Below are positions 16,192 to 24,332 of a stretch of 64,000 nt of DNA, piece after piece. Each line of letters begins with the position of its first letter. Positions within the stretch are counted from its first letter, which is position 1. Origin of the DNA: Pseudomonadota bacterium (GTDB taxonomy: Bacteria > Myxococcota_A > Polyangia > Polyangiales > Polyangiaceae). The notes beneath the pieces are model-generated. The model was not told the DNA's origin. It saw only the letters and a program-made list of their open reading frames with translations, and did no database searches. The translations under genes were made by a program, and so were the position numbers. The DNA is taken from NCBI GenBank assembly GCA_023431345.1, contig JAEYWK010000045.1, positions 75,986 to 139,985 of the forward strand, written 5' to 3'.

Positions 16192-17207
16192 GCGGGCACC
16201 TGCTTCAAGAGCGACGCAACGACGTCGCTGTCTCTCACCCCGTCGACCTCCGCGCGGTACGAAAGCACCAAGCGGTGCCTGAGGGCGGGCAGCGCCAGCG
16301 CTCTCACGTCCTCCACGTCCGCCGCGGCCTCACCGCGGATCGCGGCGTGGGCTTTGGCCGCCAAAACCAAGGCCTGGCTGCCGCGCGGCCCCGACCCGAA
16401 GCGCACGTAGCTCTTCACGTCGCTGCTCGAGCTCGGCCCAGGACGAGTCGCTCGCGCCAGGCGCACCGCCAGCTCCACCGCCGCGTCGGTGATCGGCACG
16501 CGCGGCACGAAGGCCTGCAGCATGCGCAGCTCGTCGACCGACAGCACGCGCCCCATCTCCGGCGTGACGCCGGCCGTGGTGCGGCGCGCGATCTTGCGCT
16601 CCTCTTCTTCGCTCGGGTACTCGACGTGCACCTCGAGCAGAAAGCGATCGAGCTGCGCTTCCGGCAGCGCGTAGGTACCCTCTTGCTCGATGGGGTTACG
16701 CGTCGCGAACACTTGGAACGGGTCCGGCAGCGGGTGCGTGTTGCCGCCGACGGTCACGGCGCGCTCTTGCATGGCTTGGAGCAGCGCGGCCTGCGTCTTC
16801 GGCGGCGTGCGATTGATCTCGTCGGCCAGCACCAAATTCTTGAAGATGGGCCCTGGCAAGAACGTGAGCTCGCGGTGCCCATCTCGCTCCGTCAGCACGT
16901 CGGTGCCCGTGATGTCGGCCGGCAGAAGATCGGGCGTGAACTGCACGCGCCCAAAGCTCAAATCGAGCGCGCGGGACAGGCTGCCGACGAGCAGCGTCTT
17001 CGCGAGCCCGGGCACGCCGACGAGCAGCGCGTGCCCCTGGGTGAGCAGGGCGACGATCAGGTGGTCGACGACGCTGTCTTGACCAACGATGACGCGGCCG
17101 ACCTCGAGGCGCAGCCGTTGGCAGGCGTCCGCGGTTTGCCCGAGCAGGGCCGCGTCTTGAGACTTGGCAGGATCTTGAGTCACGGGAGCGGCGGAGCTTA
17201 GCATCAT
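16188..17207 (-). CDS. MoxR-family AAA+ ATPase
   Basis: Chaperone-like AAA+ ATPase, 339 aa. Walker A is GVPGLAKT (64-71), Walker B LVLADEINR (about 125-133), followed by the MoxR motif TPPKTQAALLQAMQE and sensor-1 region VFATRNPIEQEGTYALPEAQLDRF. MoxR proteins usually sit beside DUF58 and VWA proteins that they help mature; none is present here. Instead the gene overlaps the acyl carrier gene by 4 bp and is the first gene of the KS operon. Its start faces the divergent small membrane gene across a 42-bp gap. Confidence 0.93.
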   Translation of the reverse strand: MMLSSAAPVTQDPAKSQDAALLGQTADACQRLRLEVGRVIVGQDSVVDHLIVALLTQGHALLVGVPGLAKTLLVGSLSRALDLSFGRVQFTPDLLPADITGTDVLTERDGHRELTFLPGPIFKNLVLADEINRTPPKTQAALLQAMQERAVTVGGNTHPLPDPFQVFATRNPIEQEGTYALPEAQLDRFLLEVHVEYPSEEEERKIARRTTAGVTPEMGRVLSVDELRMLQAFVPRVPITDAAVELAVRLARATRPGPSSSSDVKSYVRFGSGPRGSQALVLAAKAHAAIRGEAAADVEDVRALALPALRHRLVLSYRAEVDGVRDSDVVASLLKQVPA

Positions 17208-17249
17208 GCGCGAGTTGCGGGGCGGAAGCCGCAGAGCTATGGGGGCCGC

Positions 17250-17414
17250 GTGACAGGTCCGGCGACGACGACGACCTTGGTAGAGCGCCCGCCCGCCGGG
17301 CCAGCGCAGGGACCGGTCGCCGCGCCGGTTTGGCTGGTGTTGGCGCTCAGCGCAGGCCTCTCGCTACTCGCGGGGTTTTGCCTGCTGCGAGCCTGGAAGC
17401 GCAGGCTGAAGTGA
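17250..17414 (+). CDS. Small single-pass membrane protein (54 aa)
   Basis: A short frame from GTG at 17250. The N-terminal 26 residues are Thr/Pro/Ala-rich. One transmembrane helix follows (VWLVLALSAGLSLLAGFCLL) and then a positively charged tail, RAWKRRLK, so the C-terminus should be cytoplasmic. Its TGA stop overlaps the GTG start of the next gene (GTGA), which together with the clean hydrophobic segment argues that it is a real, coupled gene. No family assignment. Confidence 0.62.
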   Translation: MTGPATTTTLVERPPAGPAQGPVAAPVWLVLALSAGLSLLAGFCLLRAWKRRLK

Positions 17415-18400
17415 GCCCGCTCGTGCGCCGAGCGCTGTGGGTCACGCTGCTCGGTGTCGTGCTCTACGGCGCGTTCGTCATTTATACGGGCCTCGCCGAG
17501 ATCGGCGAGAGCCTTTCGCGCTTTCATGGCAGCGCGTTCGCGATCGCCCTCGCCCTCGCCTGCTTCAATTACTTGCTGCGCTTCGGCAAGTGGCAATATT
17601 ACCTCGCCCGCCTGGGCATCGAGCGCATCCCCACGCTCGACAGCCTGCTGATTTTCCTGACCGGCTTCGTGCTCACGATCACGCCGGGCAAGGTGGGCGA
17701 GGTCTTCAAGAGCGCCGTCCTCGCCAAGACGCACGGCGTGCCGATGGCGCGCACTGCCCCAATCGTGATCGCGGATCGACTCACGGACGTCATCGGCATC
17801 GTGGCGCTGATCTTGATTGGCGGGGCGTCGTTCCCCGGTGGATTGCCGTGGGCGCTCGCGGGAGCTTTCGCCATCGCGGCCGGCCTCATCCTCATCTGGT
17901 GGCAAGCGCCTGCGCTGTGGCTGTGCGAGTCGCTCGAGCGACGCGGAGGCAAGCTGGGCCGCGCCGTGCCCAAGCTGCGTGACGCCCTTTCGAGCCTGCG
18001 CGTGCTGGCGAGCCCGCGCGCGCTGCTCTTGCCGGCGCTGCTTTCGGTGTGCGCGTGGGGCGCGGAGGGAGCGGCCTTGTACGTGCTGCTACGCGGGTTC
18101 GAGCAAAGCGTCCCGCCCGCCCTCGCCGTGTTCTTCTACTCCACGGCCACCTTGGCCGGCGCGCTCGTGCCCGTGCCCGGTGGGCTCGGGCTCGTGGAAG
18201 GGATGCTGCGAGAGGCGCTCTTGCGCTTGGGCGGCGTCGAGCAGGGCGCCGCGACCGCGGCCATGATTTTGGTCCGCCTCGCGACCCTGTGGTGGGCGGT
18301 TCTGGTCGGCTTCCTGGCGCTGTTCGCGCTGCGGCTGCGCTTCCCGGCCGCGCTCGCGAAGGCGGCGAGCGCTGATGCAGAAGGTTCGGGAATCGGCTAG
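17411..18400 (+). CDS. LPG-synthase-type integral membrane protein (UPF0104 / flippase-like domain)
   Basis: 329 aa from a GTG start that overlaps the stop of the upstream small gene; an open frame extends further upstream to 17330 but would ignore that arrangement. It has about eight hydrophobic segments. The motifs RFGKWQYYLARLGI, FVLTITPGKVGEVFKS and IVIADRLTDVIGIV in the first half, and ALVPVPGGLGLVEGML near residue 255, are characteristic of the lysylphosphatidylglycerol-synthase transmembrane domain (MprF/YbhN/AglD-type). The C-terminal aminoacyltransferase domain of MprF is absent. It probably acts in lipid or glycolipid translocation or transfer at the inner membrane. Confidence 0.87.
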   Translation: MSPLVRRALWVTLLGVVLYGAFVIYTGLAEIGESLSRFHGSAFAIALALACFNYLLRFGKWQYYLARLGIERIPTLDSLLIFLTGFVLTITPGKVGEVFKSAVLAKTHGVPMARTAPIVIADRLTDVIGIVALILIGGASFPGGLPWALAGAFAIAAGLILIWWQAPALWLCESLERRGGKLGRAVPKLRDALSSLRVLASPRALLLPALLSVCAWGAEGAALYVLLRGFEQSVPPALAVFFYSTATLAGALVPVPGGLGLVEGMLREALLRLGGVEQGAATAAMILVRLATLWWAVLVGFLALFALRLRFPAALAKAASADAEGSGIG

Positions 18401-18421
18401 CCTGGAGGGATTATCTGCCCC

Positions 18422-19354
18422 ATGCGCGCCGCTCGCTCGTCGTTCCCCTGGACTGCTCCTCTGCTCGCCGGTGCGCTCGTCGTGGCGTGCGGCGCGGCTG
18501 AATCCGCTCCGCAAACTGCCGCGGACGAACGCGACGCTCCCGTCGCCGATGACGACGGCAAGCTGGCGCGCAGCCCGCGTGAGGACACGCTCGACGCGCT
18601 GCGTGAAAAGCTCAAGCAGCCGAGCGAAGACAAAAAGCTCGATCTCGCAGCCAAGGGCTGGGGGGCAGAGCTCGGGCGCGTGCTCGGGAGCGCAGAGACC
18701 CTCGCGTCGCTCGAAAAACTCGACGTGAGCGACAACGATCTCGGCGCGGAGGGAGCACGCGACTTGCTCGCGTCGCCGCACCTCGGCGGCCTCGTGGCGC
18801 TCGATCTCGGCGGCAACGCTATCGGTGACGACGGCGTGAAGGCGCTCGCGAAGTGCAACCTGGAGCAGCTGGCGATGCTCAACCTGAGCGGCAACGGCAT
18901 CGGCCCCGACGGCGCCAAGGCGCTCGCCAAGGGCAAGGGTTATCCCGCGCTGAGCTCCCTCGATCTGAGCATGAACCCGGTCGGCGCAGACGGCGTGAAG
19001 GCGCTAGGCGGCGCGGGGCTCGCCAAGCTCAGCGCGCTGTTCCTGCTCGGCAGCGAGATCGGCGTCGACGGCGCCAAGGCGCTCGCCAAGAGCGGCCTCA
19101 AGCTCAAGGTGCTCGCGCTGTCCGGCAACTCGATCGGCGACGACGGCGCAAAGGCGCTCGCAGCTTCGAGGAAGCTCTCCAGCCTGAGCACCCTCGACCT
19201 GAGCGCCAACGCTATCGGCGACGCGGGCGCGAAGGCGCTCGCGAGCTCGCCTCACCTGAAGGGGCTCAGCAAGCTCGAAATGTTCGCGAATGAGCTGACC
19301 GCGACGGGCAAGGCCGCGCTCAGCAAGCGCTTCGGCGACGCCGTCAAGTTGTGA
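18422..19354 (+). CDS. Leucine-rich-repeat lipoprotein (ribonuclease-inhibitor-type repeats)
   Basis: 310 aa. Lipoprotein signal ends VVACG. From about residue 95 to the C-terminus there are seven or so repeats of about 28-30 residues with the pattern LxxLDLSxNxIGxDGAKALAKS, i.e. RI/NOD-type LRRs forming a solenoid. The repeats are near-identical at the DNA level (recurring 'gacggcgccaaggcgctcgc'-like segments), so they arose by recent duplication. Probably an outer-membrane or periplasmic binding protein. It starts 21 bp after the membrane-protein gene and may be co-transcribed with it. Partner unknown. Confidence 0.85.
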   Translation: MRAARSSFPWTAPLLAGALVVACGAAESAPQTAADERDAPVADDDGKLARSPREDTLDALREKLKQPSEDKKLDLAAKGWGAELGRVLGSAETLASLEKLDVSDNDLGAEGARDLLASPHLGGLVALDLGGNAIGDDGVKALAKCNLEQLAMLNLSGNGIGPDGAKALAKGKGYPALSSLDLSMNPVGADGVKALGGAGLAKLSALFLLGSEIGVDGAKALAKSGLKLKVLALSGNSIGDDGAKALAASRKLSSLSTLDLSANAIGDAGAKALASSPHLKGLSKLEMFANELTATGKAALSKRFGDAVKL

Positions 19355-19369
19355 GGCCGTGCGCCGTCG

Positions 19370-20317
19370 TCAGCGCGGAAGGCCGCGCAGCGCCTCGAGC
19401 GCGCGCTCCAAGTCCGCCGGCAGCTCCGACTCGAAGCGCAGCGTCGCTTTGCTGACGGGATGCACGAAGCCGAGCACGGCGGCGTGCAGCGCTTGACGGC
19501 CGAGCGCCGCCGCGATTTGGCGCAAATCTTCGCTCCCCGGCTCGCGCCCGTAAAGCCAATCAGCGAGCAGCGGCGTACCGGCCTGCTCCGAAAGGTGCAC
19601 GCGAATCTGGTGGGTGCGACCAGTCTCCAAGCGGCACTCGATGAACCCCACCCGCGACCCCGCCAGCTGCTCGAGCAGCGCGACATGGGTGACGGCGCGC
19701 TTGCCTTGCTCGGTGCGAGACGTGAACCGCAGCCGTGAGCGCGGGTGGCGATCGTATTGCGTTTCGATGCGCCCTGCTCGCGGCACGCCCAGCGTCAGCG
19801 CGCGATACACGCGCTCCATCGTGTGCAGAGAGAGCTGCGCCTTCAGGCCCTCGCGCGTCGGCTCGTCTTTGGCCACGACGAGCACCCCGCTCGTGTCCTT
19901 GTCGATGCGATGCACGACGCCGGGGCGCACGGCGCCGTTCGGGTCTCGCACGTCGGCGCTGGCGCGCTCGAAGCCGCCACGCGCCAACAGCCCGTTGACG
20001 AGGGTGCCGGTCGCGTGGCCACGCGCCGGGTGCACCACGACTCCCGCCGGCTTATCGACGACGATCAGGTGAGGGTCTTCGAAGAGCACCTGGAACGGCA
20101 CGTCGGGGTCGGGCAGCGCGGCGCTGGGAGGCGGCTCGCTCGGCTCGACCTCCAGCTCGGAGCCGCCGCGCACCTGCTGCTTCGGCCGGCAGATCTTGCC
20201 GTCGACTTTGACGCGACCCTCGTCGATCCAGCGCTGCACCGTGGAGCGCGAGACGTCCGGCATCAAGCGCGCGAGCGCCTTGTCGACTCGCTCCGGCGCG
20301 GCGAGAGCGCCGATCAC
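19370..20317 (-). CDS. rluD: RluA/RluD-family pseudouridine synthase
   Basis: Isomerises uridine to pseudouridine in rRNA. 315 aa. An N-terminal S4 RNA-binding domain (about residues 9-60, RVDKALARLMPDVSRSTVQRWIDEGRVKVDG) is followed by the catalytic domain. Motif II is GVVHRIDKDTSG with catalytic D139. ETGRTHQIRVHL (about 240) and the LHA-type segment QALHAAVLGFVHP complete the family motifs. The S4-plus-catalytic layout fits RluD (helix 69 of 23S rRNA), but RluC and other RluA-type enzymes cannot be excluded. It lies downstream of a small gene that has a good promoter. Confidence 0.9.
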   Translation of the reverse strand: MIGALAAPERVDKALARLMPDVSRSTVQRWIDEGRVKVDGKICRPKQQVRGGSELEVEPSEPPPSAALPDPDVPFQVLFEDPHLIVVDKPAGVVVHPARGHATGTLVNGLLARGGFERASADVRDPNGAVRPGVVHRIDKDTSGVLVVAKDEPTREGLKAQLSLHTMERVYRALTLGVPRAGRIETQYDRHPRSRLRFTSRTEQGKRAVTHVALLEQLAGSRVGFIECRLETGRTHQIRVHLSEQAGTPLLADWLYGREPGSEDLRQIAAALGRQALHAAVLGFVHPVSKATLRFESELPADLERALEALRGLPR

Positions 20318-20337
20318 GAACAGCTGTTTCAGCGCCG

Positions 20338-20601
20338 CTACCAGAGGCGACTTTTGATGTGCCCCTTGGACTTGACCAAGATGTCGACCAGGGCGCGATC
20401 GTAGAAGTTGCGGTGGTAGAGGTCGGGGGAAACGCGGCTCTTGTACAGCGCGCGCCCTTCCTCGATTTCCTCGGCCAGCTCGTCGAACAGCGAGTCATGC
20501 TCGATGCCGCGGATGATCTTCTCTTCGTTGTAGAGAGAAAGGTCGCTGGCGATGGCACGAGCAAGGCGACGCGCGGCTTCTTCCGTTTCAATCAGCGGCA
20601 T
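20338..20601 (-). CDS. Conserved small protein of unknown function (87 aa)
   Basis: I start it at the ATG at 20601 (MPLIETEEAARRLARA), which has a good Shine-Dalgarno (AGGAG in CCCAGGAGCTCCCGG) 7-8 bases upstream; the frame is open 16 codons further but that part contains the promoter. The protein is soluble, helical and charged (IRGIEHDSLFDELAEEIEEGRALYKSR). It vaguely recalls the DUF507-type small proteins of delta-proteobacteria, but I cannot confirm this. It is the first gene of a unit with rluD (20-bp gap). Confidence 0.75.
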   Translation of the reverse strand: MPLIETEEAARRLARAIASDLSLYNEEKIIRGIEHDSLFDELAEEIEEGRALYKSRVSPDLYHRNFYDRALVDILVKSKGHIKSRLW

Positions 20602-20626
20602 CCGGGAGCTCCTGGGAGGAACTGAA

Positions 20627-20656
20627 ATTATCCAACGCTCGCGACGCACATGTCAA
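20627..20656 (-). promoter_or_regulatory. Sigma-70-type promoter for the 87-aa gene and rluD
   Basis: On the minus strand TTGACA (20651-20656) is followed after 18 bases by GATAAT (20627-20632). Transcription should start near 20620, about 19 nt before the ATG at 20601 and just upstream of its Shine-Dalgarno. The -35 box overlaps the last codons of the upstream GT-C gene. Confidence 0.72.
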
Positions 20657-22089
20657 AAGACTCGCGCAGCCTCGGTGCTCGGCCTGCCCCCGGCGTGGCT
20701 CCCCCGCTCCGATCCGACCGGAGCGCTGGCCCAAAGTAGCGGCAGCCACGGCAACCAGATCAAAGCGTAGCGAGGCGCCCCAAAGAAGGCGATGTGGGTC
20801 ACCACGCACAGGCCCAGCAGCGCGGCGGCGACGACCAGCAGCGGCCGGCGGCCCGGAACTACCAACTGGAGAAGCAAGCAGGCCAGCAGGCAGAGCTCGG
20901 CGGCGTAGCCCCACGGGCTCAGGGCCAAGAGGCCGGCCACTGCGGCCAGGGTCCGACTCGCCGCGAGCGGGCGCCGGGTGCTGCCGCGCAGGGAGCGAAA
21001 CAGGCCCCAGCAGGCAGCGAGCAAGAAAGCGCGCGTGGCGAGCGTCTCGACGGTGGCGATGCGCCCGCGCAACGCGTCCGTCACGAGCCGAGGGTTCGAG
21101 GTGCTCAGGTAGGCGCTCGCGACGGCGCCGTGATTGAACAGCTGCCCGAGCTTCAAAGGAGCGAGCGAAAGCCACGCGCCGGGCTCCGAGAGGATGCGCC
21201 GCAGCCCTGCCCGACCGAAGCAGCGATCTTTACCGGCTTCGCCGAACTCGTCGCGGCACTCGGGCGGCACTGTCGCGCCGTCGATGGGCGCGAAGCTGCC
21301 CTGCCCGTGAGGCATGGTGCCGATCAGTAAGTTCCATCCGCCGTTGGCGCTCACGAACACGCAGCCGTCCATCTTGGCGCAGTTGCGCAGCGTCCACGGC
21401 AGGCACAGCGCGAGACCGAGCCCCAGCACGAGCGCCGCGCGGAGCAGGCGCTCGAGAAGCAGCTGGCGCGCGGTGGACGGTACGCTGACCGCGCCGAGCA
21501 CCAAGAGCAGCGGCGCGAGCTGCGGGCGCACGAGCACGAGCGCGCCGCCGGCGAGCCCGAGCGGCACCAGCCGCCACCGGCCCCCAGCGCTCTCCGAAAG
21601 CCATGCCGCGTAGGCCGCGAGCATCACGACCAGCGCCGCCGCGAGCGCCTCGGTCATCAGAGCCGCCGTGTAGAGCACGAGCGTCGGATGCAGCGCGAGC
21701 GCGAGCGCGACCCAGCGTGCCCGCTCGGGGGCGTAGCTTCGAGCAAGCCAGTAGGCGCCGAGCACCAGCAGCGCCCCGAATACTGCGTTGACGCACATGG
21801 CCACCGCGGGCGCCGAGCCCAGCGCCGCGTACGCAGCCCCCAGGATGGCGGGGTACCCGACCGGATAGTGCGCCGCGAACGTCACCGCGCCGTCCGGCCA
21901 TGCCCACGTGTACCCCTGCCCCGCGGCGATGCGCGTCGCGACGGTATGATAGAAGGAGCCGTCATCGGCGGGCGGAAAGCGCGACGCTGCCCAGGCCACG
22001 ACGACCAAGCGGATCCCGAGCGCGAGCGCGAACAGCCAGGCGGCTTCGCTCCGCCACTCGGCGTGAACGCGCCGTTCCGTCTCCTTCAA
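20653..22089 (-). CDS. GT-C fold membrane glycosyltransferase (GT39/ArnT-like)
   Basis: Integral membrane protein with about ten hydrophobic segments, probably using a lipid-linked sugar. The first periplasmic loop has the acidic motif FPPADDGSFYHTVA expected of GT-C enzymes, followed by GQGYTWAWPDG and HYPVGYPAILG, which resemble the RemP/PMT-type family. I propose a TTG start at 22089, whose TTGA overlaps the maf stop (478 aa); an alternative start at 22161 gives 502 aa but would overlap maf by 76 bp. The acceptor is unknown. Confidence 0.75.
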   Translation of the reverse strand: MKETERRVHAEWRSEAAWLFALALGIRLVVVAWAASRFPPADDGSFYHTVATRIAAGQGYTWAWPDGAVTFAAHYPVGYPAILGAAYAALGSAPAVAMCVNAVFGALLVLGAYWLARSYAPERARWVALALALHPTLVLYTAALMTEALAAALVVMLAAYAAWLSESAGGRWRLVPLGLAGGALVLVRPQLAPLLLVLGAVSVPSTARQLLLERLLRAALVLGLGLALCLPWTLRNCAKMDGCVFVSANGGWNLLIGTMPHGQGSFAPIDGATVPPECRDEFGEAGKDRCFGRAGLRRILSEPGAWLSLAPLKLGQLFNHGAVASAYLSTSNPRLVTDALRGRIATVETLATRAFLLAACWGLFRSLRGSTRRPLAASRTLAAVAGLLALSPWGYAAELCLLACLLLQLVVPGRRPLLVVAAALLGLCVVTHIAFFGAPRYALIWLPWLPLLWASAPVGSERGSHAGGRPSTEAARVF

Positions 22090-22715
22090 TCGCGGGCTCC
22101 GCTCGAGAACCCGACCTGCTCGACCAAGCCGAGCGCGCGCAAGTCTGCGAGAACTTCGCACGCGGGCAGGCCGACCACGTTCGAATACGAGCCCACCACG
22201 CGCTCGATGAAGAACGTGCCGATGCCCTGCACGGCGTACGCCCCCGCCTTGTCGAGCCCCTCGCCCGTCGCCGCGTAGGCTTCGATCTCCGCCGGCTTCG
22301 CCGCGCGTACGTGCACCTCCGTGGCCACCGTTCGCGCTGCGGCGACGCCGCTGTCACCCGGCAGGCCGATCGCGTAGCGAGTGAGCACGGCGTGCACTCT
22401 CCCCACGAGCCGAGCGAATAGCCGGGCCGCATCGGCGACGTCTCGCGGCTTACCGAGCACGTCGCCATCAATCACCACCGACGTGTCGGCGACCAAAATG
22501 GCGCTGGCCGGGTCGTCGCCCAAGCGAGCCCGCACTCCCGCCAGCTTTTCACTGGCGATACGCTCGAGGTACGCCTCGGGCCCTTCGCCCACGTGCTGGG
22601 TCTCGTCGATGTCCGCGGCCAGCACTCGAAACGGCAGCCCGAGGGCCGAAATCAGCTCGCGACGGCGGGGCGAGCCGGAGCCGAGCACGAGGGGATGAGA
22701 AGCATCGATCAACAC
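22086..22715 (-). CDS. maf: Maf-like nucleoside triphosphate pyrophosphatase
   Basis: 209 aa. The N-terminal LGSGSPRRRELISALGL is the Maf phosphate-binding signature. DIDETQHVGEGPEAYLERIASEKL, AILVADTSVVIDGDVLGKP and GRVHAVLTRYAI complete the family motifs. Maf enzymes hydrolyse non-canonical or standard NTPs (dTTP/UTP, m7GTP or CTP by subfamily) and are linked to septation control. The stop overlaps a TTG start of the GT-C gene. Upstream, the OMP gene diverges after only 20 bp. Confidence 0.92.
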   Translation of the reverse strand: MLIDASHPLVLGSGSPRRRELISALGLPFRVLAADIDETQHVGEGPEAYLERIASEKLAGVRARLGDDPASAILVADTSVVIDGDVLGKPRDVADAARLFARLVGRVHAVLTRYAIGLPGDSGVAAARTVATEVHVRAAKPAEIEAYAATGEGLDKAGAYAVQGIGTFFIERVVGSYSNVVGLPACEVLADLRALGLVEQVGFSSGARD

Positions 22716-22735
22716 TCTGGCGTTCCTCTGGTAGC

Positions 22736-23692
22736 GTGGAGCGCGTGCGTCGGGCCGCGCTGCTCCCGGTTTTGTTGATGGGGCTCGTGGCGCGCGTGGC
22801 GGTCGCGGAGTGCCGCCCCCCGGAATCCTGCGTCGATCCGGAAGCGCTGTGGCTGCCGCCGGCGGCGACGCGCTTCGTGGGCATCTCCGATCCCGGCGTG
22901 ATGGCTCCGGGTGCTGCCTCGGGCAGCGCCGTGCTGTCGTTCCGGCTGCGACCCGCCGTCTTCACCGTCCCCGCGCCGAACCGAGATGGCCGCGACGTGA
23001 ACGTGATCAGCCACGCCACGGACGTGTCGTTGGCAGCGCGCTGGGGTGTCGGTCATCGGCTGGAGCTCACGGTGGCAGCGCCGGCCGGGCTATACCAGCG
23101 AGGGGCGGGTATCAAGGGCGTGACCTCCCAGGCGGCCGACGCCGTTGCCGCGTTCGGCCTGCACGATCCGCGGCTCGGCTTCGCCCTCGCCTTGCCCACG
23201 CGGTCCTCCTGGCTGTCGGCCAAGCTGCGCTTCGAAGCAAAGCTGCCGCTCGGCAGCTCGGCCTCCGTCGCCACCGAAAGCGGACCCGTGAGCAGCCCGA
23301 GCCTGGCGATCCAGGCCGAGCGCCGCGGCTGGTTCGCCGGAGCCGAGCTCGGCGCGCGCCTGCGCCGGGCGGACGAGCTGCTAGGGCTGCGCGTGGGGAG
23401 CCAAGCGCTCATCGCGCTCGGCGTCGGGCGTCGGCTGGCCGAGCCGCGCCTCACCTTCGCGCTCGAGGCGTACGCCTTGCCGAGCTTGATCGACAGCGGC
23501 CCGCGCGCGAGCACCCCCAGCGAGTGGCTGGTCAGCGCCGCGCTAGCGCCGCGCGCGCTGCCTGCGCTCACCTTCGGCGCGGCCGGAGGCGGAGGGCTGC
23601 CGCTCTCAGCGGATGCGGCCGGCACGCGGCTCGCTTACGGCGTACCCACGCTGCGCGCGCTCGTCTTCGTGCGCCTCGCGCCGGCGCCCTGA
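22736..23692 (+). CDS. Predicted outer-membrane/periplasmic beta-rich protein
   Basis: 318 aa. The Sec signal peptide probably ends at VAVA (about residue 24), followed by ECRPPESCVDPE with a cysteine pair. The rest alternates hydrophobic and polar residues (DVSLAARWGVGHRLELTVAAPA, GWFAGAELGARLRRA, RLTFALEAYALPSL), as in a beta-barrel of about 12 strands. No OmpA-type peptidoglycan domain is present. I do not recognise the family; a myxobacterial barrel or transporter-like OMP is the best description. It diverges from maf. Confidence 0.7.
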   Translation: MERVRRAALLPVLLMGLVARVAVAECRPPESCVDPEALWLPPAATRFVGISDPGVMAPGAASGSAVLSFRLRPAVFTVPAPNRDGRDVNVISHATDVSLAARWGVGHRLELTVAAPAGLYQRGAGIKGVTSQAADAVAAFGLHDPRLGFALALPTRSSWLSAKLRFEAKLPLGSSASVATESGPVSSPSLAIQAERRGWFAGAELGARLRRADELLGLRVGSQALIALGVGRRLAEPRLTFALEAYALPSLIDSGPRASTPSEWLVSAALAPRALPALTFGAAGGGGLPLSADAAGTRLAYGVPTLRALVFVRLAPAP

Positions 23693-23699
23693 TTAGCGC

Positions 23700-24326
23700 T
23701 CAGAACAAGCGCTCGTGCACGAAGATGCGATCGCCGGACTGCAGCGGAATATCTACCGCGCGACCTTCCATGATCTGACCGATGGCCACCACCACCGTGC
23801 GCGTGCCGCCGTTCGTGCGGCGCGTCAGGTTCACCTTGTCGAGATTCGCGATGCCGGTCAGACCGCCCGCCTGCGAGAGCGCCTGAATCAGCGTGAGGCC
23901 CGTCGTGTACGGAAATGTTCCGGGCTTGGCGACTTGACCGAGCACCGTGATGCGGCGGCTGTTGTACTCTTTGACCGAGACGACCACGCTCGGGTCGCTC
24001 AAGATCTGCTTCTCGATCAGCAGCTTGCGCACCAGCCGTGAGATCTCTTGCGGCTCGAGGCCGGCGAGCTGCACCGTGTGCAGGTAGGGCAAGTCGACGC
24101 TGCCGTCGGAGGCGACCTGATACTCGCGCGGCAGCTCCTTCTCCCCCATGATCTCCAGCGTGAAAACGTCGCCCGGTCCGACCGTCGACTTCTCGGTGGG
24201 GGGCGGGAGGTTCAGCTGCGCGTTACTGCTCGAGCCACCGCAACCAACGCTCGACAAGAGGAGGCTCGCGGACGCTAGCAGCAACGCGCGCCGGCGCGGG
24301 TCGGGGGCACGTCGATCAACGGACAT
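23700..24326 (-). CDS. Short outer-membrane polysaccharide export (OPX/Wza-type) lipoprotein
   Basis: 208 aa lipoprotein, signal ending in SSVGC (C about residue 29). The Poly_export (PES) domain begins GPGDVFTLEIMGEKELP and runs through VSVKEYNSRRITVLGQVAKPGTFP. One SLBB-like repeat follows (TGLTLIQALSQAGGLT ... LQSGDRIFVHERLF). It ends directly after SLBB, so it lacks the C-terminal amphipathic helix with which Wza forms its own outer-membrane pore. Short OPX proteins of this class are known to need a separate beta-barrel, and the upstream gene encodes one. It is the third gene of the export unit. Confidence 0.9.
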   Translation of the reverse strand: MSVDRRAPDPRRRALLLASASLLLSSVGCGGSSSNAQLNLPPPTEKSTVGPGDVFTLEIMGEKELPREYQVASDGSVDLPYLHTVQLAGLEPQEISRLVRKLLIEKQILSDPSVVVSVKEYNSRRITVLGQVAKPGTFPYTTGLTLIQALSQAGGLTGIANLDKVNLTRRTNGGTRTVVVAIGQIMEGRAVDIPLQSGDRIFVHERLF

Positions 24327-24332
24327 ACGTCG

